Under the pieces are notes generated by a model, which saw only the letters and a list, made by a program, of their open reading frames with translations, made no database searches and had not been told where the DNA came from. The translations under genes were made by a program, and so were the position numbers. Positions 24,301 to 39,300 of a DNA stretch of 64,000 nt are shown here, one piece after another. Location: contig CM066913.1 in assembly GCA_033964015.1 (NCBI GenBank), positions 33,369,577 through 33,433,576 on the forward strand, read 5' to 3'. Positions within the stretch are counted from its first letter, which is position 1; each line of letters starts with the position of its first letter. Source of the stretch: Scolanthus callimorphus. Lineage: Eukaryota > Cnidaria > Anthozoa > Actiniaria > Edwardsiidae.

Positions 24301-27300
24301 GAAAACCTGCTGGGGTAGGCAGTCGAGAGTTCATTATTGACCAAATATGGTCAAAAACTGGCCACGAATAATCCACAGCTTGGTTCGCCGTTACATGTTT
24401 CGACTAAGTTATATGTTTCTGATACTATTGATTCTCGATGCGTTTGTGAGGAGCGTTTCTGGTTGACAGATATTGCCACAAGTTCTGGCTCGGGCGTGTG
24501 TTATACAGGGGGCGCGTTACATACTAATTTTGCTAGCTATGAATTTGAAGATAGAAAATCTACTTTCCATAGGAATCGAAAAAACTCGTGATTGAATAAT
24601 ATCAGTTTGGTGCAATGGCTACCATGATATGCAAATTCAGCCTAGGTTGATTGTAACCCTGGGAGCAGATTCAAACATTCCGCAGCTAAACGTTTTGGTA
24701 ATAAGACCTTTTCAAGTAAATGTTACACCCTTGCTTACCGATGTCTGAACCATATGTGGTCTGTCCTTTCTAATGGAGACAACATAATTGTTGATGTCAA
24801 TGTTTCGTAGTTTTCTCGCGCGCTCCAACATGGCGTCAATCACTATATAGGCCCCTGTGCGACCAACTCCGGCACTAGAGAAAAACAGATTGTTATGTCA
24901 CAGATTGTAGTGTTGCAGGCGTTCCCTCGTGAAGGCCGGCTTTGAGCCAAATCGATTGCACCAAAATCACAGGCTGTAAAAGGTACAACCGCTTTACATA
25001 TTTTCTTGAACATATCCTGCCTTCAGTGAATGTCGAACAGCAGTAACTAACGGGAGCCGCGTTTTTTTGCTCCCGAGCCCATGATGTTTTTCTTCCTGAT
25101 CCCAAAATGATGTTTGCTCTCGAGCCAAGAAGCCCCAATCATTTTCACTTATAGCGGAGCTCCTTGCGGCGGCCGAAGGCCGCCGCAGAGCGGAGCACCA
25201 TACCTAAGAAAACAGCGTCAAAAAAGCAGATAATCGCAAAATATAACTGATAACTCCAATTAGGTAGCCTGTGCAGTTTGCTAGGGATCGATCCGATTTT
25301 TGGACGTCTCAGCAAGTCCCGGATGTGTACGAGTTCGTGAAGGGATACGTCACAATAGCCCTATTGTGACGTCAAGCATGCTCAACTAACGGAGGAGGGG
25401 CGCGTTGTCAAGTTTGGCAGCCGACAGGGCTGCTAGCGGCTGAAAAAAAAAGCCAGCCTACAATAATTATTCAGAGGAGAAATACATGAAGACAAGCATT
25501 TGACTCCTGAAATTCTTCCAGTTTCCAAAACAAGCAAATATTCCTGTAGTTGCTGCTCGAATTGATTTGTGTTGATTGTGCTGTGAGTGTGAAGTACGAA
25601 GTCGAAGAGCTAGCACGCGTGAGTAAACGCAAACAACGACCACAAACCTATTTTCAAGGTAGGTACTTAAACTTTGTAGCTAGTGTATAACAGTGGCATT
25701 TAGTAGTAATCATTTTTTATCTATCGCAAACTTTCATTCGAGTTTTTGTTCTTGTTTTTCGCGCTTTTGCGGCTGTTTTTCACGGCTCGCTGAAAGCTGA
25801 ATGAGACTTAGCAGCCGCTCGGGAGATTTGTCGTTTTTACACGCTAAACTATTGTCTTAAGCTTTTTTTATCAGAATACCGTATTTTCTAGTGATTTAGA
25901 ATTGCTGACAATGGGATGGCTGCCGTGGCTGTGTTTATCCTTTGGCGGGGAGACTCGGGAGAAGGTCTTATAAAGTGTCATGGCAGCCATCTTGTTGAGC
26001 TCGCGAGCTTTGGTCATCAAAAGGGCACAAATCAGTGCGAATCACTAAAAGGCACTCGCCATGCGCTCCAAACTTCAGAGATAGATAATGGTACAATGAT
26101 TCTTGAATTCTCTAATGTAACTAAGCGATTTATTCTTAAAATTGAGACCCTTTTTCGACTTCTCAATTTGGTTCGGCTACAACGAGTTTTTTCCCGAGTT
26201 TTTTCACTTAAGATTGATTTAAGAAGGGCCAATTTATAAAACTCTTGTGTTTAATTTAATTTTGTAGAAATTCCCAAGATGTATTCCTGGCTGCAGGGGA
26301 CGCTTCACAGAGTATTTCACATATAACAGGCAAGTGGATATCTATCTAGGAATAATTATTGCTCTATCGATTAGTTTATGGCATGCTTCTCTGTCGACAG
26401 TACACAGAAGGCATGGACTTCAGATGTGGAAGTAAAGTGTAGATTTTGCTCACAGATACAATTCATAGTCCATATTTAAAATATCAATCAAGGGGATTCA
26501 ACAAAGAGGATTTTTTACTTCGAATTGTCATTTGCTTGAAGTTTTGACAGGCCCCTGAAATTTATTTTATAACATGGTAGTGTATCAGACACTCCTATCC
26601 GGCAGGTCCAAAATGCACACTGAAAAATGCATACCGGAAAATGCACACCAGGTCTCTTCTCTCTGAAAACTCAAAAGAACAGTTTTATTTCATCGTTTGA
26701 TGGAATGGCTAGTACATAAAATATTACAACACTGACAAACTGCGGCCAAAGGTAGAAATATGCAGTAAAATAATTTTGAACTGTCAGGATGCCGTTACTA
26801 TGTAGATGGTTGTTTTATCTTTTACATCTCAAGGGAGTTTCATTTTCATCTCCGATCTTACACGCAAATTTCAGGAATTTTCCTGAAACGATTTGATACT
26901 TTTAGCGCTATTTTAGCTTACATTTGCCCTTCGCTATAAGTAAGAGAAATTACAACTACGATCAATATGTTTTAGGTGTCCTTTTGATACAAAATATCTA
27001 TCGGGGATACAGCAGAGCTGTCAAAACATAAGCCGGCGACCGGGCTCCTTTTTGCCGAATGTGAGAAAAGTTCGAACCATAGAATTTTGTTAAGTGCAGC
27101 CTGAAAGCTCACCTCATATTCTAAAATAAAATAAAACTGGAATCCTTGAGTCTGAGTCAGAATTGGCTTGGCAAAGAAACTTAACATGTTGCTTTGAAGC
27201 TACGAAATTTGCATCATGTCAGCCATCAGTTTTTCTTTGCAGCCTTCTAATCTTTTATTATTATACATTGTACTCGCTATATCGATTCTGATTGGCTACG

Positions 27301-30300
27301 AGCGCGCGCTTTACTTTGGGAATCACGCACTGTGAGGGTCTTCAAGAATCAGCATGCTGATTCTTCAAGAATCAGCTAGCTGATTCTTGATATGCGCGCA
27401 ATGCATCATGGGACTAGAGCGCTTTCCCTATTTTAACAAGGCGCTTGTGTAAAATAAATTGCTTGACAGAAAGAAAAGTATTTTTACTGAATCAATGTAT
27501 AATAAAACAATTATTGAATTCGGTTTTTGTGATCTCCAGTAAACAATGTCTCGCCAAGTGGAATCAGGCTCGGCCTCACGGCCTCGCCTGATTCCACCTG
27601 TCTCGACATTGTTTATTCTGGAAATCACAAAAACCTCATCCAATAATTGCTTATTATTATACATTGTACTCACTATCTCGATTCTGATTGGCTAAAAGCG
27701 CGTGCTTTACTTTGGGAATCGCGCACTTTGAGGGTCTCCAAGAATCAGCATGCTGATTCTTGAAGAATCAGCTAGCTGATTCTTGATCCTGCGCGCGCAA
27801 TGCATAATGGGACTAGAGCACTTGAATGTTTTCCCTATCTAACAAGGCGCTTGTGTAAAACAAATTGCTTGACAGAAAAAAAAGTATTTTTACTCAATCA
27901 ATGTATAATAAAACAATCATTGAATTCGTTTTTGTGATTTCCAGAATAAACAATGTCTCGCCAAGTGGAATCAGGCTCGGCCTTACAGCCTCGCCTGATT
28001 CCACCTGTCTCGACATTGTTTATTCTGGAAATCACAAAAACCTCATGCAATAATTGCTTATGAGCAGCCGCCTACTTTAAAACATTATATCGGGATATGA
28101 AAATCTATCGGGGATGTAAATGACTCATATTTGCATTTTCTGGTCTGCATTTTCCGGTCTGCATTTTCTGGTATGCATTTTGGACCTGCCGCACTCCTAT
28201 CATTTTTTTTTTCAATGATATGTACTTGCCTTCCAATAGAAGGCCACTTTGTGAGGCAGTGGCATAGCCAGGAATTTCTGAATGCTCTGGATCATCTGCA
28301 CCTCAAAGCTTGAAATACATCACCATTTTGGGAACCAAAAAACGAAATGAAATTCTCCCTCGGTATTAGTCTCATTCAAGATGTTATAGATTTTTTTGTT
28401 ATTATCACTTTTTATGAATGAAAAAATATACAGATGACTTGAATGTACTAAAACATAACTGGTGGAAAATTTGTATAGAGCATGTGCTCGTCAAAGTGAG
28501 GCCAGGCTTGTGAGCTTATGCTAGCATTGCATTCCTGCCAAATGTGTGGGCAGGTTAATTCGTTCTTTGTTTTACTGCATCTACACGGCTTATTTGTTGG
28601 GGTCAATACTGCCTAACAAAAGAAGTTTTGCATGATTGGACATCCAGAAGTAAAATAAGCCCAATTTTATAATTAAATCAATAATTATTATATGAACATA
28701 TTCAAGAAACTAGCATTTGCACCAGAACCAAGCTTTCTCATGTTCATACTTGCATTGGAACTGACCTATTCTTGCAAGTTTCATCGGCTGAAAAAATCAT
28801 CTTGGTATATTTTGAGGGCCGTTTATACCTTCACTCGCCACGAAATCAAGCATTGTCAACTCCTGACGTTCTATCATGCGAAACTTCTTTTGTTGGGCGG
28901 TCTTGATCCAAAAAATAAATCTGTGCCAAGGGACCGTTCATTTTTTATCAGGGAGAGGGGGCTGGTGGAAATGAGAGGGGGGGGAGTCACCCAAAGAAAT
29001 ACGGCCTCAAAGGGGGGGTCACCCCAAAAAATACGCCACTAAAGGGGGGGTCACACAAAAAAATACAAGCACATAACAGGGAGGAAACGAAAAGTTTGTA
29101 TTTTTTACAGAATGCAATATGTTATATGTTTCTAATTTCACTCAATACTTAATTAAAATTTCGGTGCGCTTTGCAAGCATGCAGAATTTAACATCTAATA
29201 TGCACTGATAGGCCTGCCGGGTAGTCTCTATGTTTGAAAGAACACATCTTAGGTAAGCGTGAGTTCAACGTTTAGTCATTTCGGCCGCGCTTCACGCACA
29301 TGAATAATAATAATTTCTTCATTTGCGAAGCGCATGAAAAATATTACCTAAAAGCTCAGGAGCCCTTCACTAGGAGCTTTCATATAACCTATATAATTGG
29401 TGTCTTTCCTGGGCTCCTGACAGGCTTTGTTTACTATACACAAAAAACCTTCATCTACCCTTTTTCTGAGGCTTGATGAAATGCGGTTATCAAAAGTTGG
29501 GCACGCTTCGCGCGCAAAGAAAGAATTATGTGACCCCCTCTTTATGTAAAATGTCTTCTACTACCTAGGTCAAATAGGGGACCTGAGGTGGGTGTCACGA
29601 AAACGTTTAATAGTTTTGAGGGGGGATCGGTTCCTTAGCTTTGACAGAAGTAAGAAAAACGTTAAGAAGAATGAGACTGCATCACTTAGGCAAGAGTCTA
29701 TCTTACAGTGCAAGCATTTATAAGAGGGGGGGGGGGGGCACCAGAAAAAATACATTAGATTTTGGGGGGCCACCTAAAAAAATACGGACATGAAAGGGGG
29801 GCCACCCGTAATAAAACAAAAAAAACTAATTTACCCGGAGCATGAAAATTTGCCAGGAATGCAACGTTTGCACAGACTTGCAAGCCTGCCCTCTTAGCCG
29901 CGCCGGCATTCATTGTCAGCGCCGACACATTTACCACCTGCCCTAAAAACATAACATTACATTGAAGATAAGTGTAATGTGTATGTTATTTTTTTATTAT
30001 TATGTATAAATTATTATTATTCATTCAACATATTTTCACGCTTCTGATTGGTTGAGCACCACCAGTAAATTCTTGATGGCAAACTGCCTGCTCTCTCAAT
30101 AAATTAAAGCCGGGAAATTAATTTTGAATGGGCAATAAAACAATTAAAAGTTGGCAGAATTGCAGGCAGAATTCCAAGCTTGAAAACCCCTCGCCCATTC
30201 AGAATTTCCAAATGCCGCCCGTCCCCGGGTACATATTTTCTGGAATTGCCAAATATTTATAAATTAACTCTACAACCTTGAATAAGATCAATATCGAGGG

Positions 30301-33300
30301 AGAATTGAGTATAGTTTTGGTTCCCAGAATGTAACCAGATCAGGATCCAGAGCATGCTAGGGACTCCTCACAAAGTGGTCTTCTATCGGTAGGCAAGTGG
30401 GGCGGGTGGGGGTGGGGGTGTGGGAATGATAAAACCCCATTATTATTGAAAAAAAATGATGATAGGAGTGCCTGATACAGGCATAAGATATATAGGGCAT
30501 AAAAGTACTACTTTTTTTTTTGGACTACTTATTTTTTTTTTTGGGGGGGGGGGTCAATACTGTTGAAGTTTTATTTTTCATCTTTCCTTCTATGCTTTGT
30601 TACCAAATGTTTTATACAATAACATTCCTTTACTAATATCTGATGTGCCAAAAAATGAAATTGAAAAAGATAAAATTAACCATTACATGATAAAAAAGAA
30701 ATGATTTTATTTACCCTTGATTTGATGAACTCATTATTTTTGTGCCAAAAACAATGGTTCCAGTATGTTCAGCTTACTAAAGTATCCACATAGCCATGTA
30801 TGTTTTACATAAGACTGGTAAATAAAAGATCTGTCTTCAAGGCTCATCAGACTTACCGGTGTTATCATCTTTCAGTTTCAGTGACACAACAGCAGCCAGA
30901 GGTGGCTTTTAGATAGACCATACCATCACACAAGTAAAACATAGTTAGAGCGGTTTTCACATGACTGTTGTGAGTAATTACAAAATACTTGGTAATTGCT
31001 ATTGGTTTTGGTTGTGAGTGGATGAGAGCATGATTTTTGATCCTTCAGCCAATCAGATCAAGCAGAAAAAATAATTACACAGTTAACACAATTGGGCAGT
31101 CGCAAAAAAATTCGCACCCCCCCTGTTGAGGACCCCGGTTGGATTTCCTGGGTGGGTGGTCAAAATGGAGCTCGGAATTCCAGGGTGGGTGGTCAAAGTA
31201 GAGCTTGGAATTCCAGGGTGGGCACCCTTAAAATATGAAATTCCAGGGTGGGTAAGCCCAATTTCCAGGGTGGTCATGAGAAAATCACTGGAATTCCAGG
31301 GTGGGTGGTTCGAAGTTAAAAAATCCAGGGTGGGTAGCTGTGACTCGGGTCCTCAACAGGGGGATGCGGATTTTTTTTGCGACTGCCCATTACTTGTAAT
31401 TACTTCGCTCGCAAAAAGGAGAGATTGTGAATGAACCTCGCTCTCTGATTGGTTTGTTTTCTAATTTCTATTGCATTTGATGGGATAGTGAATTACTGAT
31501 TTGCTTTAATGACAGTCATGTGAAAACCGCTATACACTTTATTTTTACTATAAATACTTGTCAATAGAATCGAGAGCATATGACGCTAAATCAATTTTTG
31601 GTACTCTTAAAGATTATGATTAGAGAAATTGGGTATGATCCGATAAATAGCTGTGAAGTAGCCTGCGAACATCCGGTACACACGAGCTTAGGGTTAAGCT
31701 CGCGTGTACCGGATGTTCGTAGGCTACTGTAAAGTTATGGCATTGATAACTTTCTGTTTTGCATGCTGAAGATGACCTTCTGAGTCTCTTTCTCAATGTG
31801 TGTCAAATGTCTGATTTGCTTGAAATATAAACTCCTTGTGTTTTTCAATGTATAATAAGTTTGGTTAAGTATGTGCTACACAATCGTGCATTGGGAGGGG
31901 GTAGTCCCCAGGGTGGTCCACTTGGTTGCAATCAAAGCAGAAGACTGTTCAAGTTTTAATTCACACAATCCCGCTATAAATTAAATTTTGAGCTTGTAAT
32001 CTAATTATTAAGTATTGGAGGATCGTAGGATCCTAAAAATATCCATACTCATTCCTCCATGGTTTGTTTTGTACAATAACACTAACATTTTCAATAAATT
32101 TGGTGATTTTGGAATGACACATTTTAGTAAAAATGGTTTCAATAAAAAAAATGTCACATAACGTTTTTCTCCTTACCCTTTGCTATAGTATCATTCCATT
32201 ACAATACCTTAAATGGGAACCCTTTTCCATTCACATGGAAAAAATATGCAACTGGGAGCTCCGCTTTTAGCCAGTGGCTAAATCTATATATTAGTACTTC
32301 ATTCGTAATTCGTAGCATTCATTCGTAACCGGTTTGCTACAGCGTAATACGGTTTTGGCGTTAAACAAAGGCTGCGTATTAGTACTCAGTTTTGACCTTA
32401 TACGGTAAAATAACGTCACAGTCCTATAGCATCACAAATTATCATATTAATAGTCTACTGACCTACAGTGCACCACCACTGGCCCGGCGTTGCCTGGCGT
32501 CATAGCGTGAACCTTTCGTCTGAACCCTAACACAGCTGTAGCGTATCTTGGAACACCCTTGTCAGGCCACACGGTGAAATGAAATTGGCGAACGTAACGC
32601 GTCTCTTTGCTGCCAGCCTAAGTAAATATCCACAACAAAATTAAATTTTATTCGAGCTTTCAAAACAAATACAGGGGCATAACAATAAGCCTTCACTTCT
32701 GGCAGCGCATTTTGTCTACCATTTTTCTTCACTTCTGATAACCTTTTTTTTCGAGCCAGACAATTTAGACATACCAAAATTATTTGACCTTCGAGCCGGA
32801 CAATAGAGACGTACGACAATTAATTATGACGTGTTGGTCCTTCGAGCCGGATAGAGGTTTCAATGTGTTTGTGCCATAAGAGGCCCTTTTGCTGTATTTT
32901 CGCAAGAAATATCGTTGGACATAGCCTATAGTGACATTGATGAGGATTTTTGAGGGAAGGTCAAAACAATACTTTTCTTAGAGGTCTTTTGGGTCCAGTT
33001 TCGGGAAGTAACACCACCTCCACTTCCACCTTAAATCCCAGGCCTATTTTCTCGAAGGACGTATTAGGGGCACCCGATTTTACAGCAAAAAAAGTGATGT
33101 GTGGAGTGTGACGCATGACTGAAGTCCAAAATTGTGTCCCCGAAGGGAGAAGTGCGAAGGGAACGTAATCCTAATTGTGTAGCGTTGAGTTCTCTGCCTC
33201 TTTTACACACCTTTGCTGAATGGGGCGGTCATAGAAGTTTTGCTAACCGGTTTGCCGTAACTCAGTGTAAGCTGAGTGTAAGCGCACAACGCAAGTATGA

Positions 33301-36300
33301 GGGAACACACTTCACTAACCAATGATTAACTAATAAAAAGGATGTTTTCTAGTACCATACCCTGCTGACGATGAAAGTCCTGATGGCGTAATTGGCGAAC
33401 ACTTCAGTCTTGTGGCAGTTGACAGGTCCGTACGTGTCCCTATCCTCGGGCCAATACTGATTGCACTTGGTCTAAGAGTGGAAGAAGGAAAAGGCCAAAA
33501 ACTAAGGAAAGCGAGCGAGTCGAGCATGTGAGGCGATTTTCTTGCAGTGTTCTTGTAAGAGACAGACCATGTTTTCATTTTAAAAGTATTTTAAAAGCAT
33601 TTTGACTTTTACAGAGTAACCGTGATCGAAACATCTTCGCGAGGTAGCTCATGCGAAAGTCAGAGCGCATTTCGCGAAAATATATTTTCGTCTACAACTT
33701 TAAAAATATACTCGCTATGAGCTTCAATCTTGGAGAATATAAGCAGGCATCTTTTGGCAATATGTGCGCATTATCTGATATCAATTAACGTTAATACTTT
33801 TAATAATATCTGAGCTTAACTGGACCCCTTCCTTTTGAGATCAACCCTGCGCAAAAAAAGGTTTAAGAAGTTTGGTCTTTTTGAACGAAACTCCGTTAAT
33901 CGTATTGAAGTCAGTTGAACTAAGTGTTAACGTTTCAGGAAATTTGTTGGAAGCAAAGTGCCTACGACCAAACCTCTAAAATAGGCACTTTGACCTTAAT
34001 GGTAAAATGACGTTACAGTTGTATTTATCTGCACTCAATTTGAAAATGACGAAAAGTTGTTTAGAAAGTTATCTTCTTTTTGGAAGTAAGCATTTTCATT
34101 CGAATAACAAGCCCGAGCTGAAAAGGTAAAACATACCTTCCCAAGCTCAACAAGGTTGGTAAGCATGATGATCGAAGAAGTGTTTTGTTCCCAAATCATT
34201 CGCCAGAATCCCTCAAATGCAGGGGGTACCGGACCTGAGACCCAAGAAAAAAGAACAAATAAAATAGGCATAATAAACAAAGCAAAGAAACCAAATGGCA
34301 AATTCATTGGCTTTATTTCTTCCACTGACAGTTTAAACAGTTTACGAGGACTCTCTGCCAGTCTGTATTTTTGTTTTCCAACTTCGTAAAAGAGACTATT
34401 AAGGACCAACTAACTGGTTTGTTAGCTCTTCCCTGGGACACCAGATCCACAAGAAGGCACCCTTCCGTTAATCATATAACCTATGGCCACAATCATCGAC
34501 TTAAACACTTTTTTTCGTGAGTTGTACGAGTGTGCAAACTTCTTCCTTCAAAATGCTGTAGACTGTTGCTTTGCCGGCCTACAAAGCGGTTTCCTCGATC
34601 TCCTGCAATTCGACTATTTTATTCTAACTAGAGTACTAAAGGGGGAGTATTCATTGGCTGATTGTATTTTTAACCGCACCGGGGGGGTTGAGGACCTATG
34701 GAAAATTTTCCAGGGGCTTGTATTGGACTCTGGAAATTCCACGGGAGGGGGCGTGTCTGGTGCTTGGAAATTCCAAGGGGGAAAGGTAAAAAAGGTGACT
34801 TTCCAGGGACATTTTACCCCAAAATAGATTTTCCAGGGTATTTCGCCAGAAAAATGAAAATTTCAGGGGAGGGGGTCCTTTATGAGGCTGGAAATTCCAG
34901 GGGAGGGGGGTCTGATTCACTAGTGGAAATTCCAGGGAGGGGGTCTTTTTGATGGAGGTCCTCAACCCCCCCTGTGCGGTTTAAAAATGCAATCAGCCAT
35001 TCTAGCATGCTAAAAAGGATTCTGTTCTGTTTGATTGAAGAAAACAACTGCACATAAGGGGCTACGCTATCATACCTTGCGATGCTATGTACGCCTTGGG
35101 CTTGCCATCATATCCCTAAATGTAAGATCAAATTTAACTGACATTTAACTTATTTTAAATTCCATAATTATTGTAGCTTATGGAGAGTAGTTGATAGTGA
35201 ACGACTATGCCTCTGTAGCGAGGCAATAAGCAATGTTATGTTTCGTCTCGAGCAATATGTTCTTGTATCAGCAGGATGCAAGATTTACATTTTTGACTGC
35301 AGGGACGTATGACTTTGTCGCATCTGTCACAACGAGTGTTCTCGCATACACGCTGAACTACAAAAAAATTATAGCGTAAACAAGAGGTTCAGCGCCATCT
35401 CAACGATTTCTGCCGCGCGATTGCCGCATTGATTTCAAACATTTAGCAACTTGACAGAATCACAATTGTAAACCGGTCTTTAGACTTAACCCGTAGGAAG
35501 GACGCGTTTACATAGTCCGAGTTGTTATCGCCATCTATGAGCTCAAGTACCACCCGCGAGTGGTCATCTGGGAAAGAAAAAAAAGAAATCATTGTAAGTT
35601 ACGCTTGAAAGCATAGCAATCAGCCCAGCAGCCAACCAGAACCAGGAAATAGACACGATCGTTTTGGTTTCCTGCAAGGTTCCAGCTTACCAGCAGGCCC
35701 TTTTTTTCTGAATTAGGGGAGCCCCTTTTGAACTATTCTAGTAACTAACTGTTTGTTCGCCTCTAACTGGATTGCTTATGAGGTCCGATAACCGGGACGC
35801 TTGTGTATGGCCGCACGAGACTCGGTCAGGAGGCAAGCTCAGAGGAGTGTGACAATCTCGTCACAAGCGTCTTCGGTCGTTTCGGCCAGCGGACAGCGAC
35901 GAGCCTTGGGGGTATACTCTACTACGCCTTCCGCTGGACAGACGACCGAAGGTTTCGGGGACGAGAATGAGGATTGTGACAGATCCTCCATTTTGTAATC
36001 CAGCGGTCGAGAGTAAGATCAGTTCTAAACTCACTTATTGTTGTTTTCTCGCGCCAAGCAAGCAAACAACTGACTACTTACATGCCACGATGTTTGCATA
36101 ACGATTTTTCTGTTTGTTTTCTGCCTTTCTGGCGACATCCCATGGAAATTTCTGTTCATTCTCCAATTTCTTCAACCAAAAACAAAAACAAAAAAGGCAA
36201 AATTTACAGTAAAAACAACGCTTGTACTCATACAATTTGAATGCCATTCTCATTGATGGAGTCTTTGTGGTCGACTGGAATTGATGCAAGAATCCCGTGG

Positions 36301-39300
36301 TGAATTCAGTCAGAGTACGATCGAGCAGAATAGAAAACAATTAATTGGTAAAAACCTTGTACTCCTCATGGAGAGCGGCGTATTCGTTACTCTTTATCTT
36401 TGTCACATATTCTGAAAACTGAGTGATGGGAATGGACTTGCAACGGTCGTTCCACGTATCATCATAAATGCCTTCGTTAACATCACCTGATGAAAAAGTT
36501 ATCAAGTTTCACCTTTCAATATTTGATAAGTAACGGTTTGCTAGCACGTAGAGCATGTTGGTTGCGTGTAGAAATACAAAAGTCTGAATATATTCGAGAA
36601 ACTGCAAATATAACCAGAACCAAACTTTCACAGGTTTTTTTTTTCTAGAAATGTAACCGAACAAGTTTTGCAAGTCTCATCAGCTGATCAGTTGGTATAT
36701 TTTGAGGGTCGTTTATATCTTCACCTACGGTACCCTGAATGCCAGAGTCTCCAAGCATCGCCCATTTTGAGCCAAATTCAACTTTGGAAGTTCTATCGTG
36801 TGAGACTTCTTTTGTTAGGCGGTCTGATCGCAAAAATTAAGCTGTGCCGAAGCAATAAAAATTTTCGAGTTTGGTTCAGTGTGGCACCTCACTTTTTCAA
36901 TTTCAAGGTTGGTGTTTGCTCGTGCATAGTTTGGTGAGACACTTGTTGTAATTTTAATTCGGGATATACCTAAGCAATTTGGATCCCCCTGGAATATAAC
37001 ACTGTGTTCAACACATGACTATTATTCTTGTTGTTGTTACTTCAGACTAGATAACCGTGGTTCTTCCTACCGGCAGGTGGTTGTTGGTGGTCCTCTAATA
37101 CTTCTTGCTCTCTGTTGTCCAGTTCATCTAGTCTCACATCACTTTTGTTGTCACGGGACGTTTGCGATTGCTTCCTTTGGGTATAGAGTGTTGTGCAAAA
37201 TGGGTGGTAAGCAACAGACAAACGCGGAATACCGATGGTGATATTTCATGGGAGAAGACATTTATTATATAGAGGATATTACAGGGTGGCGCGAAGATAT
37301 GAGTTTTATTTTCGAGTGGCAAGAACAATATTTTACGAATGAGCGTAGCGAATGAGTAAAATACTATTTTTGACAAGAGAAAATAACCTCATACCTTCAA
37401 GCCACCGTGTAATTTTCTTTTTATTATACAGACAAACCAGAAAAATTATTCCAAATTGATTTCCAAGAACTTTCGTTTTGAACGATATCCTCACCAGTGA
37501 GGATATGGAAAATATGTCACTAAGGCCCCGGATGTAGCTTCGTATGAGATCTACGAGCGGCGTATTTTCCCAGTAAAACACTCGTATAATAAATCTAGTT
37601 ACGTACCGTTTATAAAGTAAACCAACGACTAAGACCACCAAGGCCACAATAAGGACAGCTACAACCGCTCCTGCGATAACACCGGCGGATGGGGGAGTGT
37701 TGACTGTTTTTACCGTATGAGGCGTAGCTAGGAAAAAAGGAGCGAGCTCAAGTCAATATGTAACCTTATACAGAGGAGCCCATTCGCCCTGGACCTATTC
37801 GTGTGTGAACTCCCGGGCTAATGAACCGATTGACTATGAATCTCTTTATGACAAGTCCAGTCTAATATGTCTAGAAATTTTCCGATTTGTAAGGACAGAT
37901 TAGCAACCAATTGAGTCGATTATGTGATGATTCCTTTTGGTGGATATTTCTGCACTGCTGCACTCGGTCAAGTAAGACAGACTTGACAATTGTAGCCACC
38001 CAACGGAATCATCATGTCGATTTGAGTTGGATGGCGACAAGGTTTGCTCTATTTTCTATATAATTAAAGTTTTGTTGTTTTTGTGATTCCTCGCGGGCTG
38101 CCTGTGTGTTTTTACACAGGCTAATTCATTAGCCTCTTTGGCTGAGAAAAAACATGGTGTCCAAGAGAACAATGCTTCTCAAACATCTGCAAGTTCTTTT
38201 TTAATTGTCCTGCCTTTATTGCAAAGATTCGAGGTAAAATACTTACAGACCTTCCAAATAAGTAGTAATATCAAAATGTTCTGGATCTGACTCGCAACCT
38301 CTTTTCTATATATGCGTTGTGCAGACTAAAATTATCTAAAATGTTGGCGAATCAGGGCTAGAAGCGTATAGTAGCCCTTCTGAGATCGCCTTGGGTTTGT
38401 TCCCTTGGGTTTGCTCATATAAAGAACTTTGTACCTGGAATGATTGCAGCCAATGCGACTTCTCCAGCTAAGTCCTAACACAGGTGAAATTTATGATCAG
38501 AGCAGTCATTGCATGTGTCTATAAGGGCATTCAAAATGGATGACATAAACAATGAAGACGATCATTTCCATACAAAACCTACAACCAAACTGTATGAGGC
38601 CTAAAGCAAATAAGGGACTCTACTGTCAAAGTCCATAGTGTATTACCACTGTATGCATTGCTACGCGACCTCAAAGTTCACTGTTGCGATGGGCGATTGG
38701 CGATTTTTAGCCGTCAATCAAAACTAAAACGTTGGATTCGGCTACTTTAGTGGGCCGACATTGATTGCAAAATCAACTGAATTTATTGTAAGCTATCCTA
38801 TGGCTTTCTGGCTTAGAATTATTAACTTTCTGGCTCAAGAAAATTTACATTACAATTCCTTTGCTGAGAATCGCCAATCGCAACCGTGAATTTTGAGGTC
38901 GCGTAGCAATGCATACAGTGGTAAGAAAGACTGATGAATGGACCGGCATAGGGACTAGACCTTAGATGCCAATGGAAGTGTCCTTTTTTATCAGTTGGTG
39001 GTGTGACCAGATCCATAATATCAATCACTCACTGTCCATTCCATAGAGGGTCACTTATTTCATTTTGTGTTACCTGTCCTAATGAAATCAGGCAAATGGT
39101 TACCTTTACAAAAATATAATGCACTTTAAAATTTATAATTAAAATAGGTATTTGTGAGTGGCTACTTTCTTAGAAAAGGCATTTACAGATTTGCATTCCC
39201 TCGTTGCAGGGGGCAAATCGTTCCATATCTTGGCCCCACTATAAGCAAAATATCGTTTCATAAATTCAGTTTTAGGGAGGGGTAGTTGCAGTTTTGAAGT

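Noticed and set aside
25916..26239. Possible plus-strand gene of 107 codons
   Set aside because: No domain, no homologous pattern and no phase-consistent partner exon; it lies in repeat-rich intron sequence.
37333..37647. ORF of 104 codons across the transmembrane exon as a separate small membrane protein
   Set aside because: Its N-terminal half is the transmembrane exon itself, and the rest reads into the intron past a strong GTACGT donor.
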